Assembly (NCBI GenBank): GCA_963765955.1
Contig: CAVXYA010000006.1
Span: 73,912 to 137,911 of the forward strand
DNA length: 64,000 nt
DNA from: JAXDMK01 sp963765955
Lineage (GTDB): Bacteria > Actinomycetota > Acidimicrobiia > Acidimicrobiales > AC-14
Direction of reading: 5' to 3'
Shown here: positions 9,172 through 18,549 of the stretch, in pieces
How positions within the stretch are numbered: the first letter of the stretch is position 1
How the letters are laid out: each line of letters begins with the position of its first letter
Made by a program: the position numbers and the translations under genes
The notes under the pieces: generated by a model
What the model was told of the DNA's origin: nothing
Database searches by the model: none
Seen by the model: only the letters and a program-made list of their open reading frames with translations

Positions 9172-10392
9172 GTGCCCGTCGACCCGCAATCCAGCATCGT
9201 CGACGTCGTCATGGGGCTGGCCGCGCTGGCCACGCTGGTGACCATCGTCCGGGCCCGGCGGACGTTCCTCGACCGGGATCTCTCCGCCGCCGACAAGCGC
9301 CTGGCGACCCAGGCGGCGGTGTTCCTGGTCCCGCCGATCGTGGTCCTGATCCACGAGCTGGGCCACGTGGGGGCGGTGGTCTCAGTCGGGGCCCGGGTCG
9401 TGAGCTTCCGGTACGGGTTCTTCGAGGGTGCGGTCGGGGTGGCCGGCGACCTGAGCCAGGTCCAGGCCTGGTGGGTGTCGCTCAGCGGCAACCTGGCCGG
9501 GGCTCTCACCGGTCTGGCCCTGGCCGGTGCCGGCATGGCCTGGGACCGGCTGCGGCCGGGGCCGCGCTACGTCCTCATCCTGGGGGGGACGCTCCAGGTG
9601 GGCTACGCCCTGATCGGCTACCCCCTGCTCTCGTTGTCGACCGACTGGGGGGACTGGGTCACGATCTACGACTTCGGGGCCACGCCGGGGCTGAGCTGGG
9701 CCACCGCGGTGGTCCACGCCGCCGTCCTCGCCGTCCTCTGGCGCTGGTGGCGGGGCACGGTGCGCCACACCCTCTTCGCCATCGCTTCGGGCGCAGGCGA
9801 CAGGGTGGCCGCCCTGCGGGCGTCGGTTCGGGCCAACCCGGCGGACGAGGCCGGCTGGCTCGACCTGGCCCGCCTGTACGCCGGGTTTGGCGAGCTGGGC
9901 CTGGCCCGGTCCACCCTCGAGGAGGCGGCCGGGGCGGCGCCGACGGCCCGCGTCCACCTGGCCCGGGCCCGGGTGGCGATGATGGAGTCCAGGTGGTCGT
10001 CGGCGGTCATGGCGGCCGAGGCGGGGGTGAAGGCGGCCGGCCCCGACGACGTGGCCGTGGTCCAGCGGCTGTGGGCCAACCAGGGGCTGGCCCTGGCCTC
10101 GATGGAGCGCCCGACCCATGCCCTGGCCGCCTTCGACCGGTTGGGGCCACCGGTGGTCGACGACACCCGGGTCCGCTACGGGCGGGGACTGGCCCGCCTG
10201 GGGGCCGGTGACCAGGAGGGGGGGCGGGCCGACCTGGAGGCCGTGGTGCGGACCCTTCCCGAGGGCAACCTTCTCCGGGCGTGGGCCGCGGCCCGCCTCG
10301 ACGGTGGCCTGCCGGACCCGCCCGACGACTCCGACCGCCCCAACTATCTCCGCCGGTCGAGCCCGCCCCCGGCGCCGATCGCCGGCATCTGA
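9172..10392 (+). CDS. M50-like site-2 protease domain fused to TPR repeats
   Basis: The N-terminal half is a polytopic membrane segment with the zinc-protease motif HELGH (His61, Glu62, His65) inside a hydrophobic helix. The C-terminal half is soluble and has TPR-like helix pairs (ANPADEAGWLDLARLYAGFGE and later repeats). This suggests an intramembrane metalloprotease with a cytoplasmic protein-binding arm. A typical second M50 motif (N-x-x-P-x-x-x-L-D-G) is not obvious, so activity is uncertain. I chose GTG at 9172, where the conserved sequence begins; an upstream ATG at 9124 is in frame. Convergent with the next gene across a palindromic element. Confidence 0.7.
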   Translation: MPVDPQSSIVDVVMGLAALATLVTIVRARRTFLDRDLSAADKRLATQAAVFLVPPIVVLIHELGHVGAVVSVGARVVSFRYGFFEGAVGVAGDLSQVQAWWVSLSGNLAGALTGLALAGAGMAWDRLRPGPRYVLILGGTLQVGYALIGYPLLSLSTDWGDWVTIYDFGATPGLSWATAVVHAAVLAVLWRWWRGTVRHTLFAIASGAGDRVAALRASVRANPADEAGWLDLARLYAGFGELGLARSTLEEAAGAAPTARVHLARARVAMMESRWSSAVMAAEAGVKAAGPDDVAVVQRLWANQGLALASMERPTHALAAFDRLGPPVVDDTRVRYGRGLARLGAGDQEGGRADLEAVVRTLPEGNLLRAWAAARLDGGLPDPPDDSDRPNYLRRSSPPPAPIAGI

Positions 10393-10403
10393 GCCTGCCC
10401 CAG

Positions 10404-10457
10404 CGCAACTGGTGACGCTTTCCGGCGCCGGGGCGCCTGGAAGCGTCACCGGTTCGC
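10404..10457. repeat. Palindromic element, copy A
   Basis: An imperfect long hairpin with outer arms AACTGGTGACGCTT (10407-10420) and AAGCGTCACCGGTT (10441-10454), one mismatch, and inner arms ggcgcc around gg. It lies in the short space between two convergent genes and could act as a bidirectional terminator there. Related copies are at 22538-22588 and 33328-33383. Confidence 0.75.
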
Positions 10458-11478
10458 TCAGGCGGGGGGCGGGATGACGGGGAGCGCCTGGAGCAGGGGC
10501 TCGAGCTCGGCCCGGGTGGCGACGTTGTCGAAGCGGGCGGTGACGACGCCGTCGGCCCCCACCACGAAGACCCAGGGCTCGTTGAGGCCGCTGGACTGGT
10601 CGGGATAGATCCACTCGGCGGCAGCCCGGTTGATGACGGTGTTCTGGAAGTCGCGGAACACCTCGATGTGGACAAACGAGGCCCGGTCGCCGTAGGTGTG
10701 GGACAGCTCCTGGACCATGTCGGTGACGGGACCGCAGAAGCGGCTGGTGCAGTACACCGGCGTGGAAACCGCCACCACCACCGGCCGGCCGGCGTCGAGG
10801 GCCGCGGCCACGGTGGTGCCGTGAAGCTCGGGATCGGGGATCGGCTGGGTACCGTCGCTGCCGGCCCGGGAGTCGATGGCGGCCCGGGGCACGTCGGCGG
10901 GTGAGTCCATGGTGAGGTTCACCGACCGGCGGGCCGGATCGCCGGGGGCGGGCACCAGGTGGCGGTCGAGGACCTGGAAGGCGCCGGTGGCCCGCCGGGC
11001 CTCCGCCGTCGCCATCGACCCGAGCGGTCACCTCCACCTGCCAGAACCCGGCCCGATCGAACCCGGCCGACGCGGCGTAGACACCGCGGGCCTGGGAGCC
11101 GCTGAGCAGCTGGGGCCCGGATCCCTCGGGCGCCGGCGGCGTGCCCGGCACCGGGAGATAGCTGGCGGTGACGGGAGGACCGAACCCGGGCGACGAGATG
11201 GGCTCGTCCCGCGTGCCGAGATAGGCGAAGCGGAAGTCGACGGTGCCGAAGACCACCAGCCGCAGGTCGGGGGATTGCACACCCACGATGATCCGGGACG
11301 GGGGCCCGACGGCCAGGTCGAAGCTGGCGACGGTGGCCACCAGGCCCTCGGCGGCGGCCGACGTCGAGGTGCTGGAGGAGCCGGCAGTGCTGTCCCCGTC
11401 GGACGAGCAGGCGGCCAGCAGGAGGATGCCGGCCACCATCCAGGCCGCCGGCCGGCGGAACGAATGCATACGGCTCAT
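10458..11478 (-). CDS. Thioredoxin-like lipoprotein, frameshifted
   Basis: The N-terminus has a lipoprotein signal (MVAGILLLAAC), followed by a beta-rich domain (LAVGPPSRIIVGV...) and then, in another frame, a thioredoxin-like domain with TPVYCTSRFCGPV; its C-x-x-x-x-C spacing is longer than the classical CxxC. The frame moves by one base near 11015-11025, as if a single base were inserted. Repaired, the protein would be about 339 residues and anchored outside the cell, possibly handling redox or oxidative folding. The ATG at 11478 overlaps the stop of the upstream lipoprotein gene (ATGA), so the two are likely co-translated. Confidence 0.75.
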
Positions 11479-11939
11479 TTGGCACAGGGCGGGATGGGAA
11501 CCGCAAGTCGATCGAGGGCCAGCGCCGTCACCTCCACCAGCCGGCCGAGGTCGTCGGCCACCCGGTCCCCGCTGGCCAGGCCCGAGAAGTCGGCCTCCAC
11601 CTTCTGCTTGGCCTCCAGCAGCCGCCCGGCGAGGGGCCGGTCGACGTCCTCCAGGGCCCGGGCGACGACGTGGAGCGTCTCGTGGGAACGGTCGAAGAAC
11701 CGGGCCTCGGCCGCCCGGGGCCGCTCGGGTGCCTCCCCCCGGGCGGTGCACAGGTTCTCGAGGGCGTCGGTGAGCCGGCCCGCAGGCACCGGGTCACCGG
11801 CCACCACGATCGTCGAGCCGGTCGACTGGGGCGCCGGGTCATCGTCGGCTCCGTCGCATGCGACGGTGCCCAGCACGAGCGCCAGTCCCAGCCGCAGGAG
11901 GGGCCATCGCCACCCGGGGGTGGACACCCGGGCCCCCAC
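11475..11939 (-). CDS. Small putative lipoprotein of unknown function
   Basis: A 154-residue protein with a hydrophobic N-terminus ending LVLGTVACDG, a plausible lipobox with Cys28. The mature part is helical and charged (ARFFDRSHETLHVVARALEDVD). I recognise no domain. Its stop overlaps the start of the thioredoxin-like lipoprotein, suggesting that the two act together at the cell surface (inference). Confidence 0.65.
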   Translation of the reverse strand: MGARVSTPGWRWPLLRLGLALVLGTVACDGADDDPAPQSTGSTIVVAGDPVPAGRLTDALENLCTARGEAPERPRAAEARFFDRSHETLHVVARALEDVDRPLAGRLLEAKQKVEADFSGLASGDRVADDLGRLVEVTALALDRLAVPIPPCAK

Positions 11940-11958
11940 CGCTACCGCCGGGTGGCAG

Positions 11959-12444
11959 TCAGGAGGCGGGTTCGGGCGGGGTCGCGGGATGGGCGACGTG
12001 GGCGAACAGCACCCGGTTGAGGATGACGAACTTGGCGACCCACAGCACCCCGAAAGCGGCCAGGGCGGCCGCGTTGACCAGGAGCTTCTGGCCCAGGGCG
12101 GACGACGTGAAGGTGGCCGCGTTGGTCTCCGCCCAGTCGACCGACCAGGTGGACAGGATGAGGCCCAGCAGGGCCATGCCCCAGAAGGGGACGATCTCCT
12201 TCATCAGGTGCGACCGGCCGCTCTTGCCCCACGCCCACGCCCGGTTGAGCTGGTAGGACGGTACGGCCGACACGCAGACGGCCACGATGTTGGAGGTGCG
12301 GGCCGACCACGCGAACTGGGCCAGGAACAGCACGACCTGGGCCACCGCGACCGAGACCACCGACACCAGGCTGTAGCGGACCAGCTTGCGTCCGCCAGGT
12401 GTGCGCGCCCGTTCAAGCAGGCTGCTGGGGGAGAGGAGCACCAT
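11959..12444 (-). CDS. GtrA-family membrane protein
   Basis: A 161-residue protein with four hydrophobic segments and the GtrA/DPMS3-type signatures RYSLVSVVSVAVAQ near the start and PSYQLNRAWAWGKSG in the middle, ending LWVAKFVILNRVLF. The family helps flip or transfer polyprenyl-linked sugars in cell-wall glycan synthesis. No glycosyltransferase partner is adjacent. The ATG at 12444 is preceded by no strong ribosome site. Confidence 0.85.
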   Translation of the reverse strand: MVLLSPSSLLERARTPGGRKLVRYSLVSVVSVAVAQVVLFLAQFAWSARTSNIVAVCVSAVPSYQLNRAWAWGKSGRSHLMKEIVPFWGMALLGLILSTWSVDWAETNAATFTSSALGQKLLVNAAALAAFGVLWVAKFVILNRVLFAHVAHPATPPEPAS

Positions 12445-12552
12445 GTCGATCCTATCGGCACTCGGAGGGCCCGGGTGGAGCGCCGTCCGGTAGTTCGATC
12501 GACCCGTTGGAGGGGGCCGGTTTGATAACGGGAGCGGATGTGGTGACACTCG

Positions 12553-14856
12553 ATGGCTCCCTCTCGCCGCGGCAAAGGACCTTCCACCACGTCCCATCCC
12601 GAGATCCAAGCCGAACAGGCGGTCGTCGACCGCGCCTACACCCGACTGGAGGCCATGCGGGACGCGGCTCGCGCCGTGTCCGCCGACGTGATCGAAACGA
12701 CGCCCGGAGGCACCCACCAGGCCCGCCTCGAGCGTGACGTGCGGGTGCAGGTCACCGAGCGACGCCTGGCGTCGCTCCAGGTGGGTGAGGCGGGCCTGGT
12801 GTTCGGGCGCACCGACGCCACCGACGGCGATCGTCGCTACATCGGCCGGGTGGCCATCTCCGACGAGGACAACGAGCCCCTGGTGGTCGACTGGCGGGCG
12901 CCGGCCGCGGAGCCGTTCTACCGGGCCACGCCGGGGGCGCCGATGGGGCTCGTGCGCCGCCGCCACTTCATCCTCCGGGGGCGGGTGGTCACCGGCCTCG
13001 ACGACGAGCTGCTCACCGCCGAGCCCACCGGCGACGATCTGGTCCTGGTGGGCGAGGGGGCGCTGCTGGCCGCCCTCGAGCGGTCCCGCTCGGGACGCAT
13101 GGCCGACATCGTGGCCACTATCCAGCGGGAGCAGGACGAGATCGTCCGGTCCCCCCTCCCCGGGATCGTCGTCGTGCAGGGCGGGCCGGGAACGGGCAAG
13201 ACAGCCGTCGCCCTCCACCGGGCCGCCTACCTGCTCTACACCTTCCGGTTCCCCCTGGAACGGGCAGGGGTGCTGCTCATCGGACCCAGCCGCATCTTCC
13301 TGCGCTACATCGAGCAGGTGCTGCCCGCCCTCGGCGAGCACACCGTCAACCTGGCCACGCCGGCCGATCTGGTACCCACGCCCGTCACCGGCCAGGACGA
13401 GCCGGTGGCCGCTCGCCTCAAGGGCGACGCCCGCATGGCCCGGGTCCTGGCCCAGGCGGTGGGCGACCGCCAGCGCGCCCTCCCGGCGCCGATCACGGTC
13501 CTGTGGAAGGGCCAGCGGGTGCAGCTCACGGTGCGCGACTCCCGCCGCATCGTGGAGCAGGTCAAGCGCCGGCGGGGGACGCACAACGAGCGCCGGGCCC
13601 AGGTGGAGCGGCTGGTCGTGCGCCTCCTGATGGGCCAGCTCGAGCTGGAGGATGACAGCGCCGACGAGGCGGCCGACCGGGAGGACATCGCCCGGACGCT
13701 GCGAGCCGACCGGGAGGTCGTGACCGCCCTCGAGCGCATGTGGCCGGCGCTGACCCCGGAAGAACTCGTCCACGACCTGTGGGGGTGGCCGGCCCTCATC
13801 CGCCTGGCCGGACGAGGGGTGCTCGACGAGGGGGAGGTGGCCGTCCTCCACCGGCCCCGGTCGGAGCGGGTGGCCGACGTGGCCTGGACCGAGGCCGACC
13901 TGCCCCTCCTCGCCGAGGCCATGGAGCACCTCGGCCCCCCCGCCCGCCGCCGCCGGGCGGCGCCCGCCAACGGCGACGGCCCCGCCGGGTGGGAGCGGGA
14001 GAAGGTCGTGTCCGACCTGGGCGACCTCGACCCCCAGATGCGCCGCGACCTGCTACGTCACCTGGAGGACATCGACGCCCGGAACACCCCGGGCGACGGC
14101 GAGCGGATCGACCTGTGGGACCGGACGTTCGGCCACGTCGTCATCGACGAGGCTCAGGACCTGTCGCCGATGCAGCTGCGGATGATCGGCCGGCGGGTGC
14201 CCAGCGGGTCGATGACCATCGTGGGCGACCTGGGCCAGGCCAGCGGCTCGTGGGCCCCGCAGAGCTGGGACGACGTGGTGTCCCACCTGCCCTCGTCCGA
14301 CCGGCGACCGACGCGGCGGGCCGAGCTCACCGTGAACTACCGCACCCCGTCGGAGGTCATGGACGTGGCCGCCCGGGTGCTGGCCGTCGTCGCCCCCGAC
14401 CTCACCCCGTCCCGGTCGGTGCGGGAGGCGGGGACGGACCCGGTGTTCACCGCCGTCGATCCCACACTCGGCCGGGGCGGGCTCGAGGCTGCGGTCCTGG
14501 AGGCGGCGAGGGCGGAGCGGGCCGCCGTCCCCGACGGCAAGGTGGCGGTGCTCACCGCCCCGTCGATGGTCGAGGGGGTGCGAGCGGTGCTTTCGACGGC
14601 CGGGCTGGCGTCGGCCCGGAAGGGCCCCGAGCTGCTCGACGCCGACCTGGCCGTGCTGCCGGTGCAGCAGGCCAAGGGCCTCGAGTTCGACGCCGTGGTC
14701 GTCGTGGAGCCGGCCGCCATCGTCGACGAGCACCCGCACGGCGGGCGGGCCCTCTACCTGGCCCTCACCCGCACCACCCGCCGGCTCCGGGTGGTGTCCT
14801 CCCTGCCCCTTCCCGCCGGCCTGGCCGATGGAGAAGGGGCACCTCCGGTGCCATGA
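12553..14856 (+). CDS. helD: HelD/HelR-type superfamily 1 ATPase (RNA polymerase recycling factor)
   Basis: A 767-residue UvrD/Rep-like ATPase. The N-terminal coiled segment (about 1-60) precedes the Walker A motif GGPGTGKT at about residue 210, DEAQDLSP (motif II), VNYRTPSE (motif IV region) and LALTRTTRRL (motif VI). This layout, with a long N-terminal arm and inserted RNA polymerase-binding segment, is that of HelD, which removes stalled RNA polymerase from DNA and in actinobacteria (HelR) can confer rifampicin tolerance. Members are often annotated as RecBCD-like helicases; unwinding activity is not expected. Its stop overlaps the murA start (ATGA). Confidence 0.85.
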   Translation: MAPSRRGKGPSTTSHPEIQAEQAVVDRAYTRLEAMRDAARAVSADVIETTPGGTHQARLERDVRVQVTERRLASLQVGEAGLVFGRTDATDGDRRYIGRVAISDEDNEPLVVDWRAPAAEPFYRATPGAPMGLVRRRHFILRGRVVTGLDDELLTAEPTGDDLVLVGEGALLAALERSRSGRMADIVATIQREQDEIVRSPLPGIVVVQGGPGTGKTAVALHRAAYLLYTFRFPLERAGVLLIGPSRIFLRYIEQVLPALGEHTVNLATPADLVPTPVTGQDEPVAARLKGDARMARVLAQAVGDRQRALPAPITVLWKGQRVQLTVRDSRRIVEQVKRRRGTHNERRAQVERLVVRLLMGQLELEDDSADEAADREDIARTLRADREVVTALERMWPALTPEELVHDLWGWPALIRLAGRGVLDEGEVAVLHRPRSERVADVAWTEADLPLLAEAMEHLGPPARRRRAAPANGDGPAGWEREKVVSDLGDLDPQMRRDLLRHLEDIDARNTPGDGERIDLWDRTFGHVVIDEAQDLSPMQLRMIGRRVPSGSMTIVGDLGQASGSWAPQSWDDVVSHLPSSDRRPTRRAELTVNYRTPSEVMDVAARVLAVVAPDLTPSRSVREAGTDPVFTAVDPTLGRGGLEAAVLEAARAERAAVPDGKVAVLTAPSMVEGVRAVLSTAGLASARKGPELLDADLAVLPVQQAKGLEFDAVVVVEPAAIVDEHPHGGRALYLALTRTTRRLRVVSSLPLPAGLADGEGAPPVP

Positions 14857-16238
14857 TGACCCCCGTGCCCGAACGACCCTCGCCCGGACGACCCCAGCCC
14901 GACGCGGTGGTCACCGGCCACCTGCCGCCGGCCAGCTCGCCCGGTCACGTCACATGGGGTATCGAGCCGGTGGGACCCCTGCGGGGCGACGTCGAGATCT
15001 CGGGCTCGAAGAACGCCGTCACCAAGCTCATGGTGGCCGCCCTGCTGGCCCACACGCCCAGCGTCATCACCAACGCCCCCCGACTGGGCGACGTCGACAT
15101 CACCGCCGGCATGCTGCGCTCCCTGGGGGCGGGCGTGGAGATCGACGGCGACAAGGTGACGGTCGATCCCGAGTCCACCACCGGCAGCCGCATCCCGGTG
15201 TCGTACACCGGGCTCAACCGAGTCCCCATCCTCATGGTCGGTCCCCTGCTGCACCGCATCGGCGAGGCGTTCGTCCCCCTCGTGGGCGGCGACCGCATCG
15301 GGTCCCGGCCGGTCGACTTCCACGTCCAGGCCCTGCGCCAGTTCGGGGCCGAGGTGGAGCTCACCGACGAGGGGCTGGAGGCCAAGGCCCTCCGCCTGCA
15401 CGGCGCCCATTTCGCCCTCCCCTTCCCCAGCGTGGGCGCCACCGAGACGGTGCTGATGACCGCGGCCGTGGCCGAGGGCCGCACCATCCTCGACAACGCC
15501 GCCGTCGAGCCCGAGGTGGTGGAGCTGGCCCTGCTCCTGCAGCGCATGGGGGCCCGAATCGAGCTGCAGCCCGACCGCCGCTTCGTCATCGAGGGGGTCT
15601 CCCACCTGGAGGGCGCCACCCAGCGGCTCGGTGGCGACCGCATCGAGGCCTTCTCCTACCTGGTGGCGGGGCTGGCCACCGGTGGCAAGGTCCGCATCCG
15701 GGGCTGCGGCCAGGACCGGCTGGTGACGGCCATCTCCACCCTCCAGCGAATGGGGGCCCGGTTCGAGATCGACGACGACCACATCGCGGCCGAGGCCGAC
15801 CAGCTGCGGCCGGCGGCGGTGCAGACCAGCCCCCACCCCGGGTTCATGACCGACTGGCAGCCGCCCCTGGTCGTGCTCTGCACCCGGGCCGCGGGCATGT
15901 CGGTGATCCACGAGACCGTGTTCGAGGACCGCCTGGGCTACGTCGACGCCCTGCGCTCCATGGACGCCGAGGTCGAGCTGTTCGAGCAGTGCCTGGTGGG
16001 CGAGTCGTGCCGGTTCCAGGAGAGCGGGTCGTACCACTCGGCCCTGGTGCGGGGGGGCGGCAGCCTCCGGGGGGCGGAGGTGGAGATGCCCGACATCCGG
16101 GGCGCCTTCGCCTACGTCATCGCCGCCGCCACCGCCGACGGCCCGTCGATCCTCCACGGGGTCCACCACCTGGAGCGGGGCTACGACCAGGCCCTGGCCA
16201 AGTTCTCCGACCTCGGCCTGCGCATCAACCCCTCCTGA
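14853..16238 (+). CDS. murA: UDP-N-acetylglucosamine 1-carboxyvinyltransferase family protein
   Basis: A 461-residue EPSP-synthase-fold enzyme that would add enolpyruvate to UDP-GlcNAc, the first committed step of peptidoglycan synthesis. The N-terminal SGSKNA binding motif and the loop LVGGDRIGSRPVD are clear. The loop carries Asp147 where the E. coli enzyme has Cys115, as in mycobacterial MurA; that replacement is known to prevent fosfomycin alkylation. An extension of about 35 residues precedes the domain. Sequence details such as SKNAVTK are divergent, so a MurA-like paralogue cannot be excluded. Overlap with helD implies co-translation. Confidence 0.85.
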   Translation: MMTPVPERPSPGRPQPDAVVTGHLPPASSPGHVTWGIEPVGPLRGDVEISGSKNAVTKLMVAALLAHTPSVITNAPRLGDVDITAGMLRSLGAGVEIDGDKVTVDPESTTGSRIPVSYTGLNRVPILMVGPLLHRIGEAFVPLVGGDRIGSRPVDFHVQALRQFGAEVELTDEGLEAKALRLHGAHFALPFPSVGATETVLMTAAVAEGRTILDNAAVEPEVVELALLLQRMGARIELQPDRRFVIEGVSHLEGATQRLGGDRIEAFSYLVAGLATGGKVRIRGCGQDRLVTAISTLQRMGARFEIDDDHIAAEADQLRPAAVQTSPHPGFMTDWQPPLVVLCTRAAGMSVIHETVFEDRLGYVDALRSMDAEVELFEQCLVGESCRFQESGSYHSALVRGGGSLRGAEVEMPDIRGAFAYVIAAATADGPSILHGVHHLERGYDQALAKFSDLGLRINPS

Positions 16239-16247
16239 GGGCCTTGC

Positions 16248-17039
16248 TCAGGCCAGGATCTCGACGGGGACGCCGATGGGGAGGATCTCGGCCAGACGGG
16301 TGATGCCCTCGTTGCTCATCCGGATGCACCCGTTGCTCACGTCGGACCCCAGCCCGGCGGGGTCGCTGGTGCCGTGGATGCCGAACTGGCCGTCGCCGCC
16401 GGCGAAGTCGTACAGCACCTCGGAGTAGCCCGACAGCCCGTAGGCGTAGGGGCCGTAGGCCGCCTTCTGTGACCGGAAGAGCTCGACCGTGTAGAACCGG
16501 CCGCCGGGCGTGGGGGTGTTGGCCACGCCGACGCCCACCGGTTCCTGGTGGAAGACCCCGTCCCCGTTGAAGACGGTCAGCCGGTGGGCGCCCAGCTCCA
16601 CCACGATCCGGTAGTTGTGGCCGGCGACGGTGACGTCGGCGACGCGGATCCACCCGGTGGAGCCGTTGGGGCGCACCGGCAGCATGACGTTGAGCCAGTC
16701 GCCCCGCTGGCCGGTGACGAGGAACACCTGCTTGGCGCCCGACGGTCGTGGGTTCTCGAAGGCCCGCGAGGCGGGAGCGCCGCCGTCGGGCGAGTCGAAG
16801 ACCTCGATCGAGGCCCCCTTGGCGGTGGCCACCAGGCTGCGGTGGCGCGGGATCGTGGTGGTCGACGGGAACGCCGGGGGAAGGCGCAGGGTCGTCGTCG
16901 GCCCGGGCGTGACCGGCACCGTCGGGGCCGCGGTCTCGACCGCTTGCCGGGCGGATCGTCGGTCGCCGGGCGCGGACCCGAGCGCGGCCATGCCCAGGCT
17001 CACGACGAGCAAGCCGAGCGTCATGGCCCACCGACGCAT
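16248..17039 (-). CDS. Secreted L,D-transpeptidase (YkuD domain)
   Basis: A 263-residue protein with an N-terminal hydrophobic signal segment, a Thr/Pro-rich spacer, a region resembling a small SH3-like fold (GDWLNVMLPVRPNGSTGWIR) and a C-terminal YkuD domain. The catalytic motif is IHGT followed by DVSNGCIRMSN with Cys238. Such enzymes make 3-3 peptidoglycan cross-links outside the membrane. The convergent neighbour is murA, 9 bases away, so two cell-wall genes sit tail to tail. Confidence 0.9.
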   Translation of the reverse strand: MRRWAMTLGLLVVSLGMAALGSAPGDRRSARQAVETAAPTVPVTPGPTTTLRLPPAFPSTTTIPRHRSLVATAKGASIEVFDSPDGGAPASRAFENPRPSGAKQVFLVTGQRGDWLNVMLPVRPNGSTGWIRVADVTVAGHNYRIVVELGAHRLTVFNGDGVFHQEPVGVGVANTPTPGGRFYTVELFRSQKAAYGPYAYGLSGYSEVLYDFAGGDGQFGIHGTSDPAGLGSDVSNGCIRMSNEGITRLAEILPIGVPVEILA

Positions 17040-17105
17040 GTCCGGAGCGTACCGGCCGACCCCCGTCCGGCCGCGGTCGTCGCCTCGACCGCGCCGAAGG
17101 TGGCG

Positions 17106-18530
17106 CTATTCGGCGGCGCCGGGGGCCGGAGGACGGGGTGGCGTCTCGGGTTCGGGGAACTCGCCACCGCCCTCGGTCGTCTCGGCCGACCCGATGTTCT
17201 GCTGGGCGATGACGTAGGTGTTGCCGTCCTCGTCCTCCAGAGGGACGCTCGTCACCTGCTCGTCGGTCGGCTGGCTGGACTGGTTGGGTTCAGACGGGGT
17301 GGGTTCGGTTCCGGTGTCGCTCACGCCCGACCCGTCCCCTTCAGTGGCGTCCGTGAAACGGTCGGGGTGGGGTTCGGGTGGCGGTCGCCGTAGCTCCAGG
17401 TAGACGACCTTGGCCGACGCCACCACCGGGACGGCCAGCAAGGCACCCACCACGCCGCCGGCCGAGACCCCGATCAGGGCCGCGGTCATGGTGGCCGGGG
17501 GGGACAGCTTCACCGACCGGCCCACGATCAGGGGCCCGAGGATGTGGTTCTCGAACTGGAGGTAGAGGATGAAGAAGGCGGCGCAGATAAGGCCGGTGGT
17601 GATCCCTTGGGTCAGTCCCAGCAGGACGAACGGGATGCCGCCGGCCGCCCCTCCGATCTGGGGCACGAGGTCGAAGATGGCCACCCACAGGGCCAGCAAC
17701 GGGGTCAGGGGCACGCCCAGGATGAGGCCGACGACCAGCACGCTCAGGCCGGCGATGCCCGCCACCAGCACCGATCCGGCCACGTAGCGGCCGACCGTCT
17801 CGTAGGCGAGCGAGCCGATGCGATCGGCCTGGGGCCGCCGAGCGAGTGGCACCATGCGCCGGAGGCCCCGGACCAGGCGCTCGCCGTCGAGCAGCAGGCT
17901 GATGGTGACGAGCAGGGTGAAGAAGGCGGCGAGGAAGCCGTCGGCGACCCGGACGGCCGCCTCCCCAAGGGGCGTGTCCTCCCCCTCGAGCCGCTCGGGA
18001 AGCTCCTCGATCCACCGACGGACCGAGTCGGCCGTGCCTGCCTTCTCGAGGTCGTCGCCCACGATCGGGAGCTGCTCGATCTGGCCCACCACCTCGTCGA
18101 GGTCGCCGCCCACCTGCCGGCCCTGGCGGATCGCAGGCGGCGCCAGCAGCGCGACCGCAGCCACCGCCAGCAGCACCAGCAGGGCCACCACCGAAGCCAC
18201 CGCCGCCGGGCGGGACAGGCGGAGCCGGCGCTCGGCCGCGCTCACCAATGGCGTCAGGGCCAGGGCCAGCAGGCTGCCCACGGCCAGTACGGTCAGCGCT
18301 CGGGGCGCGGTGCGGATGAGGCTGGTCAGGGCCAGCAGGGCGACGAAGGCACCCAGCACCCAGGCCACCGACCGCCAGTCGAGGTCGACCTCGTGCACCG
18401 GGCCCCGCCAGCGGACGGGCCGCCGGGACCCGTCGCCCGGCTCGTCGCCGAGGCCGTCGCCCGACCGGTCGGCGTCGGTCGCGGCCGGGTCCGACTGCGC
18501 GAGAGTCGGAGGAAGGCCCGAGTCCGCCAC
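17106..18530 (-). CDS. AI-2E/PerM-family membrane transporter
   Basis: About 474 residues with eight or so hydrophobic helices and the family signatures LLVTISLLLDGERL and IFDLVPQIGGAAGGIPFVL. It is a predicted permease of the AI-2E (UPF0118/PerM) family, whose substrates are mostly unknown and include Na+/H+ antiport in some members. A charged cytoplasmic tail rich in Glu, Pro and Ser follows (TEPTPSEPNQSS). I chose the GTG at 18530, just outside the palindrome that separates it from a divergent paralogue. Confidence 0.85.
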   Translation of the reverse strand: MADSGLPPTLAQSDPAATDADRSGDGLGDEPGDGSRRPVRWRGPVHEVDLDWRSVAWVLGAFVALLALTSLIRTAPRALTVLAVGSLLALALTPLVSAAERRLRLSRPAAVASVVALLVLLAVAAVALLAPPAIRQGRQVGGDLDEVVGQIEQLPIVGDDLEKAGTADSVRRWIEELPERLEGEDTPLGEAAVRVADGFLAAFFTLLVTISLLLDGERLVRGLRRMVPLARRPQADRIGSLAYETVGRYVAGSVLVAGIAGLSVLVVGLILGVPLTPLLALWVAIFDLVPQIGGAAGGIPFVLLGLTQGITTGLICAAFFILYLQFENHILGPLIVGRSVKLSPPATMTAALIGVSAGGVVGALLAVPVVASAKVVYLELRRPPPEPHPDRFTDATEGDGSGVSDTGTEPTPSEPNQSSQPTDEQVTSVPLEDEDGNTYVIAQQNIGSAETTEGGGEFPEPETPPRPPAPGAAE

Positions 18531-18549
18531 CGTCGGTACTGTACCGACG
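18531..18549. promoter_or_regulatory. Perfect palindrome between divergent AI-2E genes
   Basis: CGTCGGTAC-T-GTACCGACG: nine-base arms around a single base, filling the whole space between the two GTG starts chosen here. It could be an operator shared by both genes. No regulator gene is adjacent. If the true starts lie further inside, the palindrome would sit in both 5' leaders instead. Confidence 0.5.

Noticed and set aside
17544..18548. Long upstream extension of the second AI-2E frame
   Set aside because: Antisense to the first AI-2E gene; homology starts only after 18549.
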